From Bacteroidota bacterium (GTDB lineage Bacteria; Bacteroidota; Bacteroidia; B-17B0; Aurantibacillaceae), in the NCBI GenBank assembly GCA_013288015.1, contig JABDCR010000004.1, forward strand, positions 21,087-85,086: 64,000 nt of DNA. Reading direction: 5' to 3'. The notes below the pieces were generated by a model. The model made no database searches and was not told where the DNA came from. It saw only the letters and a list, made by a program, of their open reading frames with translations. Shown here piece after piece: positions 7,875 through 18,693 of this stretch. Numbering within the stretch: the first letter of the stretch is position 1; the number at the start of each line of letters is the position of its first letter. Both the position numbers and the translations under genes were made by a program.

Positions 7875-10142
7875 ATGGCTTTTGACATTGAGATGATTAA
7901 AAAGGTGTACGCAGCAATGCCTGCACGCATTGAAGCAGCCCGCAAAGCGTTGGGTCGCCCTTTGACTTTATCAGAGAAAATTTTGTTTTCGCATTTACAT
8001 GCCGAACAAAAATTTGAAAACTTTGAACGCGGAAAATCGTATGTAGATTTTGCGCCGGATAGAGTAACCATGCAGGATGCAACAGCTCAAATGGCTTTGT
8101 TGCAGTTTATGCAGGCGGGTCGCCCAAAAGTGGCTGTGCCATCTACCGTGCATTGCGACCATTTAATTACAGCAAAAGATAACTCAAAACCCGATTTAGA
8201 TAGAGCCATTAAAGTAAACAAAGAGGTTTACGACTTTTTATCGTCGGTAACAAATAAATACGGCATTGGTTTCTGGAAACCGGGTGCCGGTATCATTCAC
8301 CAGGTTATGCTAGAGAATTATGCTTTCCCCGGTGGAATGATGATTGGTACCGATAGTCATACCGTAAACGCGGGTGGTTTAGGCATGGTGGCAATTGGTG
8401 TTGGTGGTGCTGATGCTTGCGATGTAATGGCAGGCTTAGCTTGGGAGTTAAAATGGCCAAAACTTATTGGTGTTAAACTAACGGGTAAACTTAGCGGATG
8501 GTGTTCGGCAAAAGACATTATTTTAAAAGTAGCGGGTATTTTAACCGTAAAAGGCGGTACCGATAAAATTGTAGAATATTTTGGCGAAGGTTCTGAATCA
8601 CTTAGCTGTACAGGTAAAGGCACTATTGCAAACATGGGTGCTGAAATTGGAGCAACTACTTCAACTTTTGGTTACGACGATTCAATGGAGCGTTATTTAC
8701 GCGCTACTAACCGTGCCGATGTAGCTGATTTAGCAAACAAAATTAGAGAGCATTTAACAGGCGATAAAGAAGTTTATGCTGATCCTAAAAAATATTTTGA
8801 TGAAGTAATTGAAATCAACTTATCTGAATTAGAACCCTATGTAAATGGTCCTTTTACACCGGATTTAGCTACACCAATTTCTCAATTGAAAAAAGTAGCT
8901 ACCGAAAAAGGTTGGCCAATGAATGTGCAAGTAGGTTTAATAGGGTCTTGTACTAACTCATCATACGAAGATATTTCTCGTGCGGCATCATTAGCTAAAC
9001 AAGCATCTGATAAAAAATTAAAAGCGAAAGCAGAATTTACTATTACGCCGGGTTCTCAGCAAGTACGTTTTACTATTGAGCGCGATGGATTTATTGACAC
9101 CTTCAATAAAATTGGTGCTGAGGTTTTCTCTAACGCTTGCGGACCATGTATTGGCATGTGGGACAGACCGGGTGCTGATAAAAAAGAAAAAAACACTATC
9201 ATACACTCATTTAACAGAAACTTTGCTGCCCGTCAGGATGGTAACGCAAACACACACGCGTTTGTTGCATCGCCTGAAATTGTAACAGCACTTGCCATTG
9301 CCGGCGATTTAGGTTTTAATCCACTAACTGATACGTTAACTAACTCAGAGGGTCAACAAGTTAAATTAGATGCGCCAACAGGCTACGAATTACCACCTAA
9401 AGGTTTTGATGTTGATGATGCAGGTTATCAGGCACCGGCTGCTGATGGTAAAGGAGTAGAAATAAAAGTAAGTGTAGAAAGCGATCGTTTACAATTATTA
9501 GCCCCTTTTAAACCTTGGGAAGGAACTGATTTACATGGTTTAAAATTATTAATTCGTGTAAAAGGAAAATGTACTACCGACCATATTTCTATGGCGGGCC
9601 CATGGTTAAAATACCGCGGCCATTTAGATAACATTTCTAATAACATGTTAATTGGGGCTGTTAACTCCTATAACGAGAAAACAAACAGCGTAAAAAACCA
9701 GTTAGACGGAAGCTATAACGAAGTACCTAAAGTACAACGTGCTTATAAAGCACAAGGCATAGGCTCAATTGTTATTGGTGATGAAAACTATGGCGAAGGT
9801 TCATCTCGTGAGCACGCGGCAATGGAGCCTCGTTTCTTAGGTGTACGCGCGGTTATGGTAAAATCGTTTGCCCGTATCCACGAAACTAACTTGAAAAAAC
9901 AAGGCATGTTAGGTTTAACCTTTGCAAATAAAGAAGACTACAATAAAATACAAGAAGACGATACTATTGATATTGTTGGTTTAACTTCTTTTGCACCGGG
10001 TGTGCCATTAACGGTTGTGTTTACACATAAAGACGGAACTAAAGATGAAATTAAAGCTAACCATAGCTACAACGCTCAGCAAATTGAGTGGTTTAAAGCG
10101 GGTGGTGCTTTAAATATTATTAGAGCAAGCGTTAAAGCTTAA
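7875..10142 (+). CDS. acnA: Aconitate hydratase
   Basis: [47 protein letters not shown]; 755 aa mitochondrial-type aconitase. Confidence 0.93.
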   Translation: MAFDIEMIKKVYAAMPARIEAARKALGRPLTLSEKILFSHLHAEQKFENFERGKSYVDFAPDRVTMQDATAQMALLQFMQAGRPKVAVPSTVHCDHLITAKDNSKPDLDRAIKVNKEVYDFLSSVTNKYGIGFWKPGAGIIHQVMLENYAFPGGMMIGTDSHTVNAGGLGMVAIGVGGADACDVMAGLAWELKWPKLIGVKLTGKLSGWCSAKDIILKVAGILTVKGGTDKIVEYFGEGSESLSCTGKGTIANMGAEIGATTSTFGYDDSMERYLRATNRADVADLANKIREHLTGDKEVYADPKKYFDEVIEINLSELEPYVNGPFTPDLATPISQLKKVATEKGWPMNVQVGLIGSCTNSSYEDISRAASLAKQASDKKLKAKAEFTITPGSQQVRFTIERDGFIDTFNKIGAEVFSNACGPCIGMWDRPGADKKEKNTIIHSFNRNFAARQDGNANTHAFVASPEIVTALAIAGDLGFNPLTDTLTNSEGQQVKLDAPTGYELPPKGFDVDDAGYQAPAADGKGVEIKVSVESDRLQLLAPFKPWEGTDLHGLKLLIRVKGKCTTDHISMAGPWLKYRGHLDNISNNMLIGAVNSYNEKTNSVKNQLDGSYNEVPKVQRAYKAQGIGSIVIGDENYGEGSSREHAAMEPRFLGVRAVMVKSFARIHETNLKKQGMLGLTFANKEDYNKIQEDDTIDIVGLTSFAPGVPLTVVFTHKDGTKDEIKANHSYNAQQIEWFKAGGALNIIRASVKA

Positions 10143-10147
10143 CTCCT

Positions 10148-10215
10148 GTCATTTCGAAGGAGGCACGACTGAGAAATCTGTTTAGAAACGGATTTCTCCC
10201 TCTGGTCGAAATGAC
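10148..10215. repeat. Palindromic intergenic element, copy A
   Basis: gtcatttcgaaggaggcacgactgagaaatctgtttagaaacggatttctccctctggtcgaaatgac: gtcatttcga / tcgaaatgac and gagaaatc / gatttctc arms. Confidence 0.85.
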
Positions 10216-10246
10216 AACACACAAGCGAAAGACAACAAACTATGAG

Positions 10247-10279
10247 AAAACCGCTTCACTAAAATGGAGCGGTTTTTTT
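10247..10279 (+). terminator. Rho-independent-type terminator downstream of aconitase
   Basis: aaaaccgcttc...ggagcggttttttt hairpin with T run. Confidence 0.75.
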
Positions 10280-10316
10280 GTTTGGTAATTTCCCTCCTAA
10301 TAAGGCAAATAAAAAA

Positions 10317-10345
10317 AAAGGGCTTACAATTAATGTAAGCCCTTT
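10317..10345 (-). terminator. Terminator hairpin downstream of recQ
   Basis: aaagggcttaca-attaa-tgtaagcccttt perfect 12-bp stem followed by A run on + (T run on -). Confidence 0.85.
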
Positions 10346-10366
10346 CGTATTATTATAGAGAGTGGT

Positions 10367-12592
10367 TTAGTTAGCGTACTCGCTTAAAAACTTAATACGC
10401 ATTAAACGTACTTCTTCTTCGGTATAATCATCAGCGCCTAATTCTTTAAGGGCTGCTTCAATTGAGTCTGAAGTAGATTCGCGGAAATATTCAATCACTT
10501 CCTCTTGCTTCTCAACATCCATATTTTCATCTAAGTAATATTTGATATTAAGTTTAGTGCCTGAGAAAACAATGGTTTCCATTTCGTGTAATAAATCGTT
10601 AAACGATAACTGTTTTGATTTAGCTATGTTCTCTAAATTTATTTTACGATCAACATTTTGAATGATGTAAATTTTATTACCCGATTTGTTGGCAACCGAT
10701 TTTACCACCATATCCATTGGGCGTTCGATATCGTTTTCTTCTACATGCTTTTTAATTAAAGCAATGATAGATTTACCGAATTTAGTTGCTTTACCTTGGC
10801 CTACACCGTTGATATGCGTAAGCTCTTCAACCGTAATAGGATATTGTATAGCCATCTCTTCTAACGAAGTCTCGGCAAAAATAGCGTAAGGAGGTAATTT
10901 AGCCTGTTTAGATATTTTTTTAACCTCGTCTTTTAAAAGCGCGTACAACAACTCATCAGCAGCACCTGCGCCTTTGCCTGTTGGTGTAATGATATCATCA
11001 TCATCACTTCCTTCAGCACCACTGTAATCGTGGTCGCGTGCCACCATAATAGAATATGGTTTCTTTAAAAATGCTTTTCCTTTATCGCTTACTTTAAGCA
11101 AGCCGTAATTCTCAATGTCTTTAATAAGCAAGTTGTTTACCAATGCCTGACGGAACACAGCACTCCAGTAACGGTCGTCTTTATCATCTTCAACACCATC
11201 GCCAAACAATTTTAAATCGTTGTGCTTGTATGTTTTTCCGGTTGATGTAAGTGTACCCATCAACACATTAATAACATCTTTAGTTTTATGTTTTTCTTTA
11301 ACGGCAAGTACTGCGTTAAGTGCCAATGCAATGTCTTCTTTTCCTTCAGCTTTTTGTTTAGGATGACGGCAGTTATCGCAAAGGCTATTGCAATCAGCCT
11401 CATTAAAATCTTCGCCAAAATAGTGTAGTAAAACCTTGCGGCGGCAAGATGATGTTTCGGCAAAAGAAACCGTTTCGTTTAAAAGGCTTTTACCAATTTC
11501 CATTTCGGCAACCGGTTTACCTTTTAAAAACTTCTCTAACTTAACAATATCGTCATAGCTGTAAAAAGTAACACAGTTACCCTCACCGCCATCACGTCCT
11601 GCACGTCCTGTTTCCTGGTAATAGCTTTCTAATGATTTTGGAATATCGTGGTGTATTACAAAACGAACATCCGGCTTATCTATTCCCATGCCGAAGGCAA
11701 TGGTAGCTACAATTACGTTTAAATCTTCCATAAGGAAGCCGTCCTGCACTTTAGCACGCTCTTTGGCATCCATGCCTGCATGATACGGTGCGGCTTTTAT
11801 ACCGTTAACCTGTAGTGCCTCAGCAATCTCCTCCACCTTTTTACGGCTTAAGCAATAAACAATGCCCGATTTTCCGGCATTTTGCTTTACGTATTTTATA
11901 ATTTCTTTGTTTACGTTGGTTTTTGGGCGAATGTCATAATATAAGTTACCACGGTTAAACGATGACTTATATAAGTTAGCATCTAACATGCCTAAATTCT
12001 TCTGTATATCTAACTGAACTTTAGGGGTTGCGGTAGCGGTAAGGGCAATTACCGGGATGTTCATTTTCATGCGCTCGCTCACCTTATCTATAATGGGGCG
12101 TAAACGGCGATACTCAGGGCGGAAATCATGTCCCCACTCAGATATACAATGTGCCTCATCAATAGCAAAGAAAGATACGTTAAACTCGGTAAAGAATTTA
12201 ATATTATCTTCTTTTGTTAAAGTTTCAGGGGCTACATATAAAAGTTTGGTTTTTCCGGCAAGTACATCTTTTTTAACCTGGGTAATATCTGCCTTGTTTA
12301 AAGACGAGTTAAGGAAGTGGGCAATGCCATCTTCGTTACTAAAGCCTCTAATAGCATCTACCTGGTTTTTCATTAAAGCAATAAGTGGCGATACTATAAT
12401 AGCCGTACCCTCGCTTACAATGGCAGGTAATTGATAGCACAACGATTTACCCCCGCCCGTGGGCATAATAACAAAAGTATCTTTACCAGCTAAAATGCTG
12501 CTAATGATTTTTTCTTGATTCCCTTTAAATTTTCCGAAACCGAAAAACTTTTTAAGGGTGCCCTGTAGCGATAATTCAAGTGTTGCACTCAT
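10367..12592 (-). CDS. recQ: ATP-dependent DNA helicase RecQ
   Basis: IMPTGGGKSLCYQLPA, AIDEAHCISEWGHDFRPEYRRL, YYQETGRAGRDG; Zn-binding CNSLCDNC, HRDC. Confidence 0.95.
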   Translation of the reverse strand: MSATLELSLQGTLKKFFGFGKFKGNQEKIISSILAGKDTFVIMPTGGGKSLCYQLPAIVSEGTAIIVSPLIALMKNQVDAIRGFSNEDGIAHFLNSSLNKADITQVKKDVLAGKTKLLYVAPETLTKEDNIKFFTEFNVSFFAIDEAHCISEWGHDFRPEYRRLRPIIDKVSERMKMNIPVIALTATATPKVQLDIQKNLGMLDANLYKSSFNRGNLYYDIRPKTNVNKEIIKYVKQNAGKSGIVYCLSRKKVEEIAEALQVNGIKAAPYHAGMDAKERAKVQDGFLMEDLNVIVATIAFGMGIDKPDVRFVIHHDIPKSLESYYQETGRAGRDGGEGNCVTFYSYDDIVKLEKFLKGKPVAEMEIGKSLLNETVSFAETSSCRRKVLLHYFGEDFNEADCNSLCDNCRHPKQKAEGKEDIALALNAVLAVKEKHKTKDVINVLMGTLTSTGKTYKHNDLKLFGDGVEDDKDDRYWSAVFRQALVNNLLIKDIENYGLLKVSDKGKAFLKKPYSIMVARDHDYSGAEGSDDDDIITPTGKGAGAADELLYALLKDEVKKISKQAKLPPYAIFAETSLEEMAIQYPITVEELTHINGVGQGKATKFGKSIIALIKKHVEENDIERPMDMVVKSVANKSGNKIYIIQNVDRKINLENIAKSKQLSFNDLLHEMETIVFSGTKLNIKYYLDENMDVEKQEEVIEYFRESTSDSIEAALKELGADDYTEEEVRLMRIKFLSEYAN

Positions 12593-12779
12593 TTGTTATA
12601 TATTTTGAAATATGATTATTAACTGTTATATTTATACTAGTAACGTAAAGATATAGTAAAAATTTTGTTCTTATGAAAGTAGAACCCTTAAAAAAGTAAA
12701 AATTATACCAATTTGACTTTTTTGGCGATGAATGCAATTTTATGACAAAAACTGTTACATTTGTTAATGTACATTTTGT

Positions 12780-15071
12780 GTGTTTATGAAGAAAATTGTT
12801 TCTATAGTTTTTTTATTGATTTTAGTAAATAAGGTTTTCTCTCAAAAAGCTGAGTATTTAAAGGCTTTTACACAGGGTAACTTTTTATTTTTAGAAAAAA
12901 ATTACGATATGGCTCTGCAAAGCTACAAGCAAGCTTATGCCTATGATTCTACCAATGCTAATATAAATTACAAAATAGGTGCTTGTTATATGAATTTGCC
13001 TTCTAAAAAGAAAAAGGCAATGCCTTACATGGAAAAAGCCATTGTAAGTGTTAACCGTAATTATCATGAGGATGAACCGGGTGAAAAAGCAGCACCGCGC
13101 GATGCTTATTATTATTATGGCAAGGCACTCCATCTTTCCGGAAAATTTGAGGATGCTATTGTTCAGTTCGAAAAATATAGGTTAATGGTAGCTAAGGATA
13201 AGGAGCTACTAAAAGAGGTACAAAGACAAATTGAAACCTGCCGTAACGCTATTTTATTAAACAAAAACCCTGAAAACATTTTGATTAAAAACCTGGGCGA
13301 TTCTATTAATACAGAATATGCCGATTATGGTCCGGTAATAAATGCCGATGAAAGTGTATTGATGTTTACGTCTCGTCGTCCGGGCAGTACAGGTGGTGAA
13401 AGAGGAACCGATAATAATTTTTACGACGATATTTATATAAGTAAAAGAAGGACTGATGGGGCATGGGGATATCCCAGTAATTTCCTTCCGGGGCTTAACA
13501 CCAATTCAAACGAGGCAACTATTGGTTTATCGGCCGATGGACAAAAGCTTTATATATATAAGGACGTTAACGGTGGAGATATTTTTTATAGCACCCTTGC
13601 CGGAGATTCATGGTCGACCCCTGTACCTTTTGGACCTGAAATAAACTCACCAAATTTTGAAACGCACTTAACTATTTCTACCGACAGCAGCGTTCTTTAT
13701 TTTTCGGGCGAACGCCCGGGTAACATGGGTGGTGTTGATATATATAGATGTACCAGATTGCCTAATGGGAAATGGAGTCAGGCTTATTTGTTAGATTCTA
13801 CCATTAATTCAAAATATAACGAAGATGCGCCTTATTTGCACCCCGATGGAAAAAAACTTTTCTTTTCATCAGAAGGACATAACAGTATGGGCGGACTAGA
13901 TATTTTTTATACCCTGATATCTACCGATGAAAATGGAAATACTGTTTACTCTACCCCCATAAATTTAAGAGCACCTATAAATACACCCGATGACGATGAG
14001 TTTTATGTGCCAACGGCTGATGGAATACATGCTTATTTCTCATCAGCACGCGAGGGCGGTTATGGCGACCAAGATATATACATTGCCGATTTACCAAAAG
14101 ACATACAAGTTGACCCTTTAGTTTTATTAAAAGGCATTGTAACATTTGATGGCGGGCACGACCGACCTGAAAAAGTGGAGATAAATATTTTTGATGTAGA
14201 AACTAATGAGCTGGTTGCAAAATGTAAACCAAACGCCCTAACCGGAAAATATTTAGCCATACTAAACCCTGGGCCATTGGGTAAAAAGTTTTTATTAAAA
14301 TTTGAGGCAACAGGGTTTCAACCCTCTACACAAACAATTGATGTGTTACCGGGTTCGGCTTATCGTGTGGTGGAGAAAGAAGTTGAGTTTGAGTTTATGA
14401 ACATGGAAAGTAAATCAGCAACTACCATATCGATGGGAGGATTGATTACGAACGAAGACATGGAATCTATTTTAGATGTGCAGGTGGTTGTTAAGGATAA
14501 TAATACAGGCGAGCTTATAAAAACATACACCACCAGTAGCGATGTTGGTTTTTATTATTTAGTGCTAGACCGTGGCCGTAACTACAACATAAGTTTTGAA
14601 GCACCGGGTTATTTGTTTCAATCGCAAAACGTAGACATTCCTAAAAAGGCCGAATCTCAGCACGTAGAAATTTTAAAGAGCATTAAGCTTGAGCACATAC
14701 AAAAAGGAGTTAAGATGACACTTAACAACATATTTTTTGATAAAAATAAAGCCACTATTCGCAAACAATCGGAAGTGGAATTGGAAACAGTTTACAAACT
14801 TTTAAAAGAACATGCTGATGTGGTTGTTGAAGTATCGGGTCATACAGATAATGCGGGTAGCGATGCAATCAATAAAAAACTATCGTTAGACCGTGCCAAA
14901 GCCGTAGTAGCTTACTTAACTAAAAAGGGTGTGCCTGCTAAACAACTTATAGCTAAAGGTTATGGCTCTAGTCAACCCGTGGCCGAAAACAAATTACCAA
15001 ACGGCAAACCCGACCTTGAGGGCATGCAAAAAAACCGCCGTGTTGAATTGAAGATTGAGAATTCTAAGTAA
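12780..15071 (+). CDS. OmpA-family protein with TPR, PD40/WD40-like propeller and carboxypeptidase regulatory-like domains (PorE-like)
   Basis: TPR N-terminus, FTSRRPGSTGG / FSGERPGNMGGVDIY / FSSEGHNSMGGLDIF propeller repeats, C-terminal VEVSGHTDNAGSDAINKKLSLDRAKAV OmpA motif. Confidence 0.88.
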   Translation: MFMKKIVSIVFLLILVNKVFSQKAEYLKAFTQGNFLFLEKNYDMALQSYKQAYAYDSTNANINYKIGACYMNLPSKKKKAMPYMEKAIVSVNRNYHEDEPGEKAAPRDAYYYYGKALHLSGKFEDAIVQFEKYRLMVAKDKELLKEVQRQIETCRNAILLNKNPENILIKNLGDSINTEYADYGPVINADESVLMFTSRRPGSTGGERGTDNNFYDDIYISKRRTDGAWGYPSNFLPGLNTNSNEATIGLSADGQKLYIYKDVNGGDIFYSTLAGDSWSTPVPFGPEINSPNFETHLTISTDSSVLYFSGERPGNMGGVDIYRCTRLPNGKWSQAYLLDSTINSKYNEDAPYLHPDGKKLFFSSEGHNSMGGLDIFYTLISTDENGNTVYSTPINLRAPINTPDDDEFYVPTADGIHAYFSSAREGGYGDQDIYIADLPKDIQVDPLVLLKGIVTFDGGHDRPEKVEINIFDVETNELVAKCKPNALTGKYLAILNPGPLGKKFLLKFEATGFQPSTQTIDVLPGSAYRVVEKEVEFEFMNMESKSATTISMGGLITNEDMESILDVQVVVKDNNTGELIKTYTTSSDVGFYYLVLDRGRNYNISFEAPGYLFQSQNVDIPKKAESQHVEILKSIKLEHIQKGVKMTLNNIFFDKNKATIRKQSEVELETVYKLLKEHADVVVEVSGHTDNAGSDAINKKLSLDRAKAVVAYLTKKGVPAKQLIAKGYGSSQPVAENKLPNGKPDLEGMQKNRRVELKIENSK

Positions 15072-15121
15072 ACTTTTGAGATTACATTATTTTTATTAGG
15101 GATAACCCGATAAGGGCAAAA

Positions 15122-15547
15122 ATGAATAAAAAGAACATTACAACATTAGCAATAGTTTTCTTTCATTTTTTTATCCTTGGTCAAAATAATTGTATTAGAG
15201 TAGATACGGTTAAATATTCAAAAAACACTGTTTTTCTTTGCAAATGGGATAGATTAATAGGAGGCGAAATCTTTAATCCGGAAAAACTAATAAAGAAGAC
15301 TGATACAGCCTATCAATGTAGAATTTATGTTGTAAGGCTTAAAGATAAAACGGAAAATAATTTTAAAGGCATCCTGTTTGACGAAAGCCCTGAGGTTATA
15401 AGAAAGTATCATTTTAAATTAAATGACCCTTTTTCTATCCCATGTTTTAATGATACAAGTTTGGTAAACGAAATAACTGTAGTTTCTGGTTGGGTAAATA
15501 CAAAAATAAAATTTGAAAAAAAGCCGGGTAAGTGTAAAGAAGAATAA
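15122..15547 (+). CDS. Hypothetical secreted protein
   Basis: Hydrophobic N-terminal signal, 141 aa. Confidence 0.5.
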   Translation: MNKKNITTLAIVFFHFFILGQNNCIRVDTVKYSKNTVFLCKWDRLIGGEIFNPEKLIKKTDTAYQCRIYVVRLKDKTENNFKGILFDESPEVIRKYHFKLNDPFSIPCFNDTSLVNEITVVSGWVNTKIKFEKKPGKCKEE

Positions 15548-15652
15548 AAAACATATAGAAATTAATGCTTGCAATATTCTTTCGCCCCTGTTGTTTTTGC
15601 TGCTAATAACCCAAAAGGGCGCAAAAGAAATTTTTATTAAATTTGGTATACT

Positions 15653-16291
15653 TTGAAGAAAACCACTTTTATAATTGCCACGCTAATTTTCTGTTGTTTT
15701 ACTTTTTGGTTTTGCGAAAAAAATGCTTTAACCAATATTGAGATACACGGACGTGTACTTAATTTTTGGGATAAATCTCCTATGCCTTCTCAAGTACAAT
15801 TATGGGTAGGTGGTTCTATGCCGGGTACTAATGGTACTACCAATTATGGAAATTTTGCAACAAATGCCGATGGCAGTTTTGATGTAAAATCAAATGGCCA
15901 ATGGAACGGTAATGATTATACGCTTGTTTTTATCCCAGCAAATACCAGTGGAGATGAGTTTAATGCGCATTATACGGTAAGTAATAATCAAAATCTTAAT
16001 GCAGGTGATATTCTTACAGGTCACGTTACTATTGTCTGTAAAATAACGCTTAATTCTGTATCAGGAGCTTCAATTAATTTTTTGCAGATTGGGTCAGCCC
16101 CTCAAACTACTTTTACTGCCGGAACTCATACAGTTATTACAGCCTCCTCGTATTATGATAGCGATGCAATAAAAAATGTCGGTAATTTTTATCCGATTAC
16201 TTACAGCTTAAGTACCGGTACAACAGATACAACCATTATGGTTCCTTTGCATCCACCGGCAGATACTGCCAGTGTTACTATTAATTATTAA
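15653..16291 (+). CDS. Hypothetical lipoprotein
   Basis: LIFCCFTFWFCEKN lipobox; TTG start. Confidence 0.55.
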   Translation: MKKTTFIIATLIFCCFTFWFCEKNALTNIEIHGRVLNFWDKSPMPSQVQLWVGGSMPGTNGTTNYGNFATNADGSFDVKSNGQWNGNDYTLVFIPANTSGDEFNAHYTVSNNQNLNAGDILTGHVTIVCKITLNSVSGASINFLQIGSAPQTTFTAGTHTVITASSYYDSDAIKNVGNFYPITYSLSTGTTDTTIMVPLHPPADTASVTINY

Positions 16292-16313
16292 TAGTAAGCC
16301 TACTACCACACCC

Positions 16314-16332
16314 CACCAAATAATCAGCTAAA
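16314..16332 (-). repeat. Relic of Toprim-gene 3' end (copy 1)
   Basis: Minus strand reads ...LADYLVG; caccaaataatcagctaaa matches 24847 region. Confidence 0.5.
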
Positions 16333-16345
16333 CCAATATTGTAAA

Positions 16346-16918
16346 TTAATTGCGTTTTGTTTGGTAGTGCAGGGCAATTACGCCACAAGCAAATGTTTTG
16401 CTTTCTATAAATTTTAGTTTAGTTATTTCGGTAACATTTTTAAATAGTGGCATTCCTTTGCCAAGCAATATGGGGTTAACAAATAACCAAAACTCATCAA
16501 TTAGCCCCTCACTTAATAAGGAATGAGAAGCACGCGGGCTACCGAAAATTAAAATATTTTTTCCGGCCTGGTTTTTTATTTTATTTATGTTGTCTGCAAG
16601 GTGGTCGCTAATAACGGTAGTGTTGTTAAGTCCTTTTTCACTAAGTGTTTTTGATAAAACAATTTTTGAAACCTTGTTATACCAAGCCGAATGTTCTTTA
16701 TCGTGTTTAGATGCGTTTGGCTTTTCGCCCGCTTTTGGCCAATAAGCCTGCATCATATCATAGGTTACTCGGCCATAAAGTGCAGTATCGGCTTTGTCAG
16801 TCATAGTGCCAACAAAGTCAAACATAGCCTCGTCTAAAGTTATCCAGTTCATTTCTCCGTTAAGTCCTGCCACAAAGCCGTCAAGCGAAGTGTGCATAAA
16901 AAAAATTAAATTTCTCAT
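16346..16918 (-). CDS. Dihydrofolate reductase family protein (RibD C-terminal-like)
   Basis: MRNLIFFMHTSLDGFVAGLNGEMNWI...ILIFGSPRASHSLLSEGLIDEFWLFVNPILLGKGMPLF. Confidence 0.9.
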   Translation of the reverse strand: MRNLIFFMHTSLDGFVAGLNGEMNWITLDEAMFDFVGTMTDKADTALYGRVTYDMMQAYWPKAGEKPNASKHDKEHSAWYNKVSKIVLSKTLSEKGLNNTTVISDHLADNINKIKNQAGKNILIFGSPRASHSLLSEGLIDEFWLFVNPILLGKGMPLFKNVTEITKLKFIESKTFACGVIALHYQTKRN

Positions 16919-17002
16919 TTTAATTAGGTTTCTTGTTTTTTTGGGTGTATCAAAACTAATTATTTTCTGTAAATAGTAAAACGAAGCTTTGTTTTTAATC
17001 TA

Positions 17003-17038
17003 TTACAAGTTGCCAAATAATCGGCTAAATCTAAGTCT
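17003..17038 (-). repeat. Relic of Toprim-gene 3' end (copy 2)
   Basis: Minus strand gac tta gat tta gcc gat tat ttg gca act tgt aat aga = DLDLADYLATCNR. Confidence 0.65.
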
Positions 17039-17136
17039 TATAAAAATCTGGCATATTTTTTATGACCTATTAAAATCTTTTTGTTTGAGAAATTTGTTCT
17101 ACAACTAATTGTAAATAAATTGTAAAATTTGCAGTC

Positions 17137-17550
17137 ATGAAACCGCCCGAGAAAATATTTGAAACCAACAAATACAAACTAACCTTTCATAACATTAATT
17201 TTTATGAAATATTAATAAAAGAAAATGTAACATTAGATGTAGAACTACTTTTAGAGATTAAAAATATATCTGAAAATAATCACCTGCACACCAAATCCTG
17301 CATTTTAGTTGAAGGAGTAGGTTTTTTTAATGTAACAAAAGAAGTACGCGAATTAGGTGCCGAAAAAAAATTCTCTGCAAGAGCAATGGCTGTTGCCTGT
17401 TTTTTTAAAAACCCAAGCTTGTTGCTTATAGGCGAGTTATATAATAAAATTAATAAACCCGCTGTAGAAACAAAAATGTTTACCAATAGAGAAAAAGCAA
17501 AAAATTGGCTAAAATCCTTTATAGAAGCGGATAGTAATATTAGAATATAA
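17137..17550 (+). CDS. Hypothetical protein, STAS/SpoIIAA-like fold suspected
   Basis: 137 aa; alternating pattern ending NREKAKNWLKSFIE, as in small STAS-like Bacteroidota proteins. Confidence 0.5.
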   Translation: MKPPEKIFETNKYKLTFHNINFYEILIKENVTLDVELLLEIKNISENNHLHTKSCILVEGVGFFNVTKEVRELGAEKKFSARAMAVACFFKNPSLLLIGELYNKINKPAVETKMFTNREKAKNWLKSFIEADSNIRI

Positions 17551-17562
17551 TTTAGTTTTTTA

Positions 17563-17608
17563 TCTATTACAAGCCACCGAATTTAAACCTTGTTGTTTTT
17601 GTTGTGGC
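17563..17608 (-). repeat. Relic of Toprim-gene 3' end (copy 3)
   Basis: Minus strand ...QKQQGLN(gap)SVACNR*; shares the cttgtaatagat tail with copy 2. Confidence 0.6.
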
Positions 17609-17667
17609 TTGGCTTGAGGTTTTAATAAAGTAAAAAATTTCTATTTTTATGCGAGAAAATACCGGGC

Positions 17668-18249
17668 ATGGAAAAACATCTTCTTTTAAAAGAACTACAA
17701 TCTAAACATGATTTTTCTGAAGCTGATTTTGAGAAATTGTTACCACTGTTTGAAGAACGCAACTACAAAAAAAATGAAATGATTTTTAAAGCGGGCGATG
17801 TGGTGAAATATGTTTTTTTTATTCTTAAAGGTTGTTTCAGGCAATTTTATATTAATGCAAATGGCATGGAGCGAACTATTTATATAATGGAAGAAGGGCG
17901 TTGGACAGGAGAATCCTTAAGTTTTATGAACGAAATTCCTACCAATATGAATTTGCAGGCACTTGAAGATTGCAAGGTGTTGGCTATGACCAAACCTAAA
18001 TGGGAGTATGCTATTCGCAATATACCCGAGTATGCCTTGTACCATATGAAAAATCATCAGCGTATGATTGCCTGGTTAAAAGAACAACTGGGTGCTGCCG
18101 TTACCGAAAAACCCGATGAACTTTACCGCCGCTTATTAAATGAAACGCCACACCTGTTGCAACGCTTGCCACAATACGAAATTGCCAAGTACTTAGGTGT
18201 AACACCCGAAACTTTAAGTAGAATTAGAAAAAGAAATACCAGGCTGTAA
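17668..18249 (+). CDS. Crp/Fnr family transcriptional regulator
   Basis: cNMP-binding domain (FKAGDVVKYVFFILKGCFRQFYIN) and C-terminal HTH YEIAKYLGVTPETLSRIRKRN. Confidence 0.9.
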   Translation: MEKHLLLKELQSKHDFSEADFEKLLPLFEERNYKKNEMIFKAGDVVKYVFFILKGCFRQFYINANGMERTIYIMEEGRWTGESLSFMNEIPTNMNLQALEDCKVLAMTKPKWEYAIRNIPEYALYHMKNHQRMIAWLKEQLGAAVTEKPDELYRRLLNETPHLLQRLPQYEIAKYLGVTPETLSRIRKRNTRL

Positions 18250-18331
18250 ATCATTTCTTGATTTGAATCAAGATTTTTTAAAATAACACTCCGTTACTTT
18301 GCCTCATATAAACCAATAAAAAATAAAAAGT

Positions 18332-18685
18332 ATGAAAAAAGTAATTATCTCGGCAGCAGTTTTAGCAGTAACTACATTAAGCTTTGCATTTAAATATGCC
18401 GAAAGCGGAAAAAATGTAACCATCATTAACACGGTAGAAGTAAAAGATTATGCCGAGTTTAAAAAAGGGTTTGATGCAGGTGCGCCTATTCGCGAAAAAG
18501 GAGGCATTAAGGTTATAAACCTGTATCAATCGGTTGATAATAAAAACATGGTTACCATTATTGAAGAGGCAGCCAGTGCCGAAGCTGTTAAACAATTTTT
18601 TAGTAACCCCGACATGAAAGCCGCTATGGAAAAAACAGGCGTTATATCTAAACCCGATATGAAAATTTTAACCAAAGTTCAATAA
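18332..18685 (+). CDS. Secreted ABM-like (antibiotic biosynthesis monooxygenase fold) protein
   Basis: Signal peptide; VTIINTVEVKDYAEFKKGFDAGAPIREKGGIK...MVTIIEEAASAEAVKQFFSNPDMKAAM. Confidence 0.6.
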   Translation: MKKVIISAAVLAVTTLSFAFKYAESGKNVTIINTVEVKDYAEFKKGFDAGAPIREKGGIKVINLYQSVDNKNMVTIIEEAASAEAVKQFFSNPDMKAAMEKTGVISKPDMKILTKVQ

Positions 18686-18693
18686 TATCAGTT

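Noticed and set aside
8357-9646. Antisense and out-of-frame ORFs inside aconitase (8357-8635, 9018-9206, 9428-9646, 9076-9285)
   Set aside because: Shadow ORFs of a strongly conserved CDS; no recognisable protein features.
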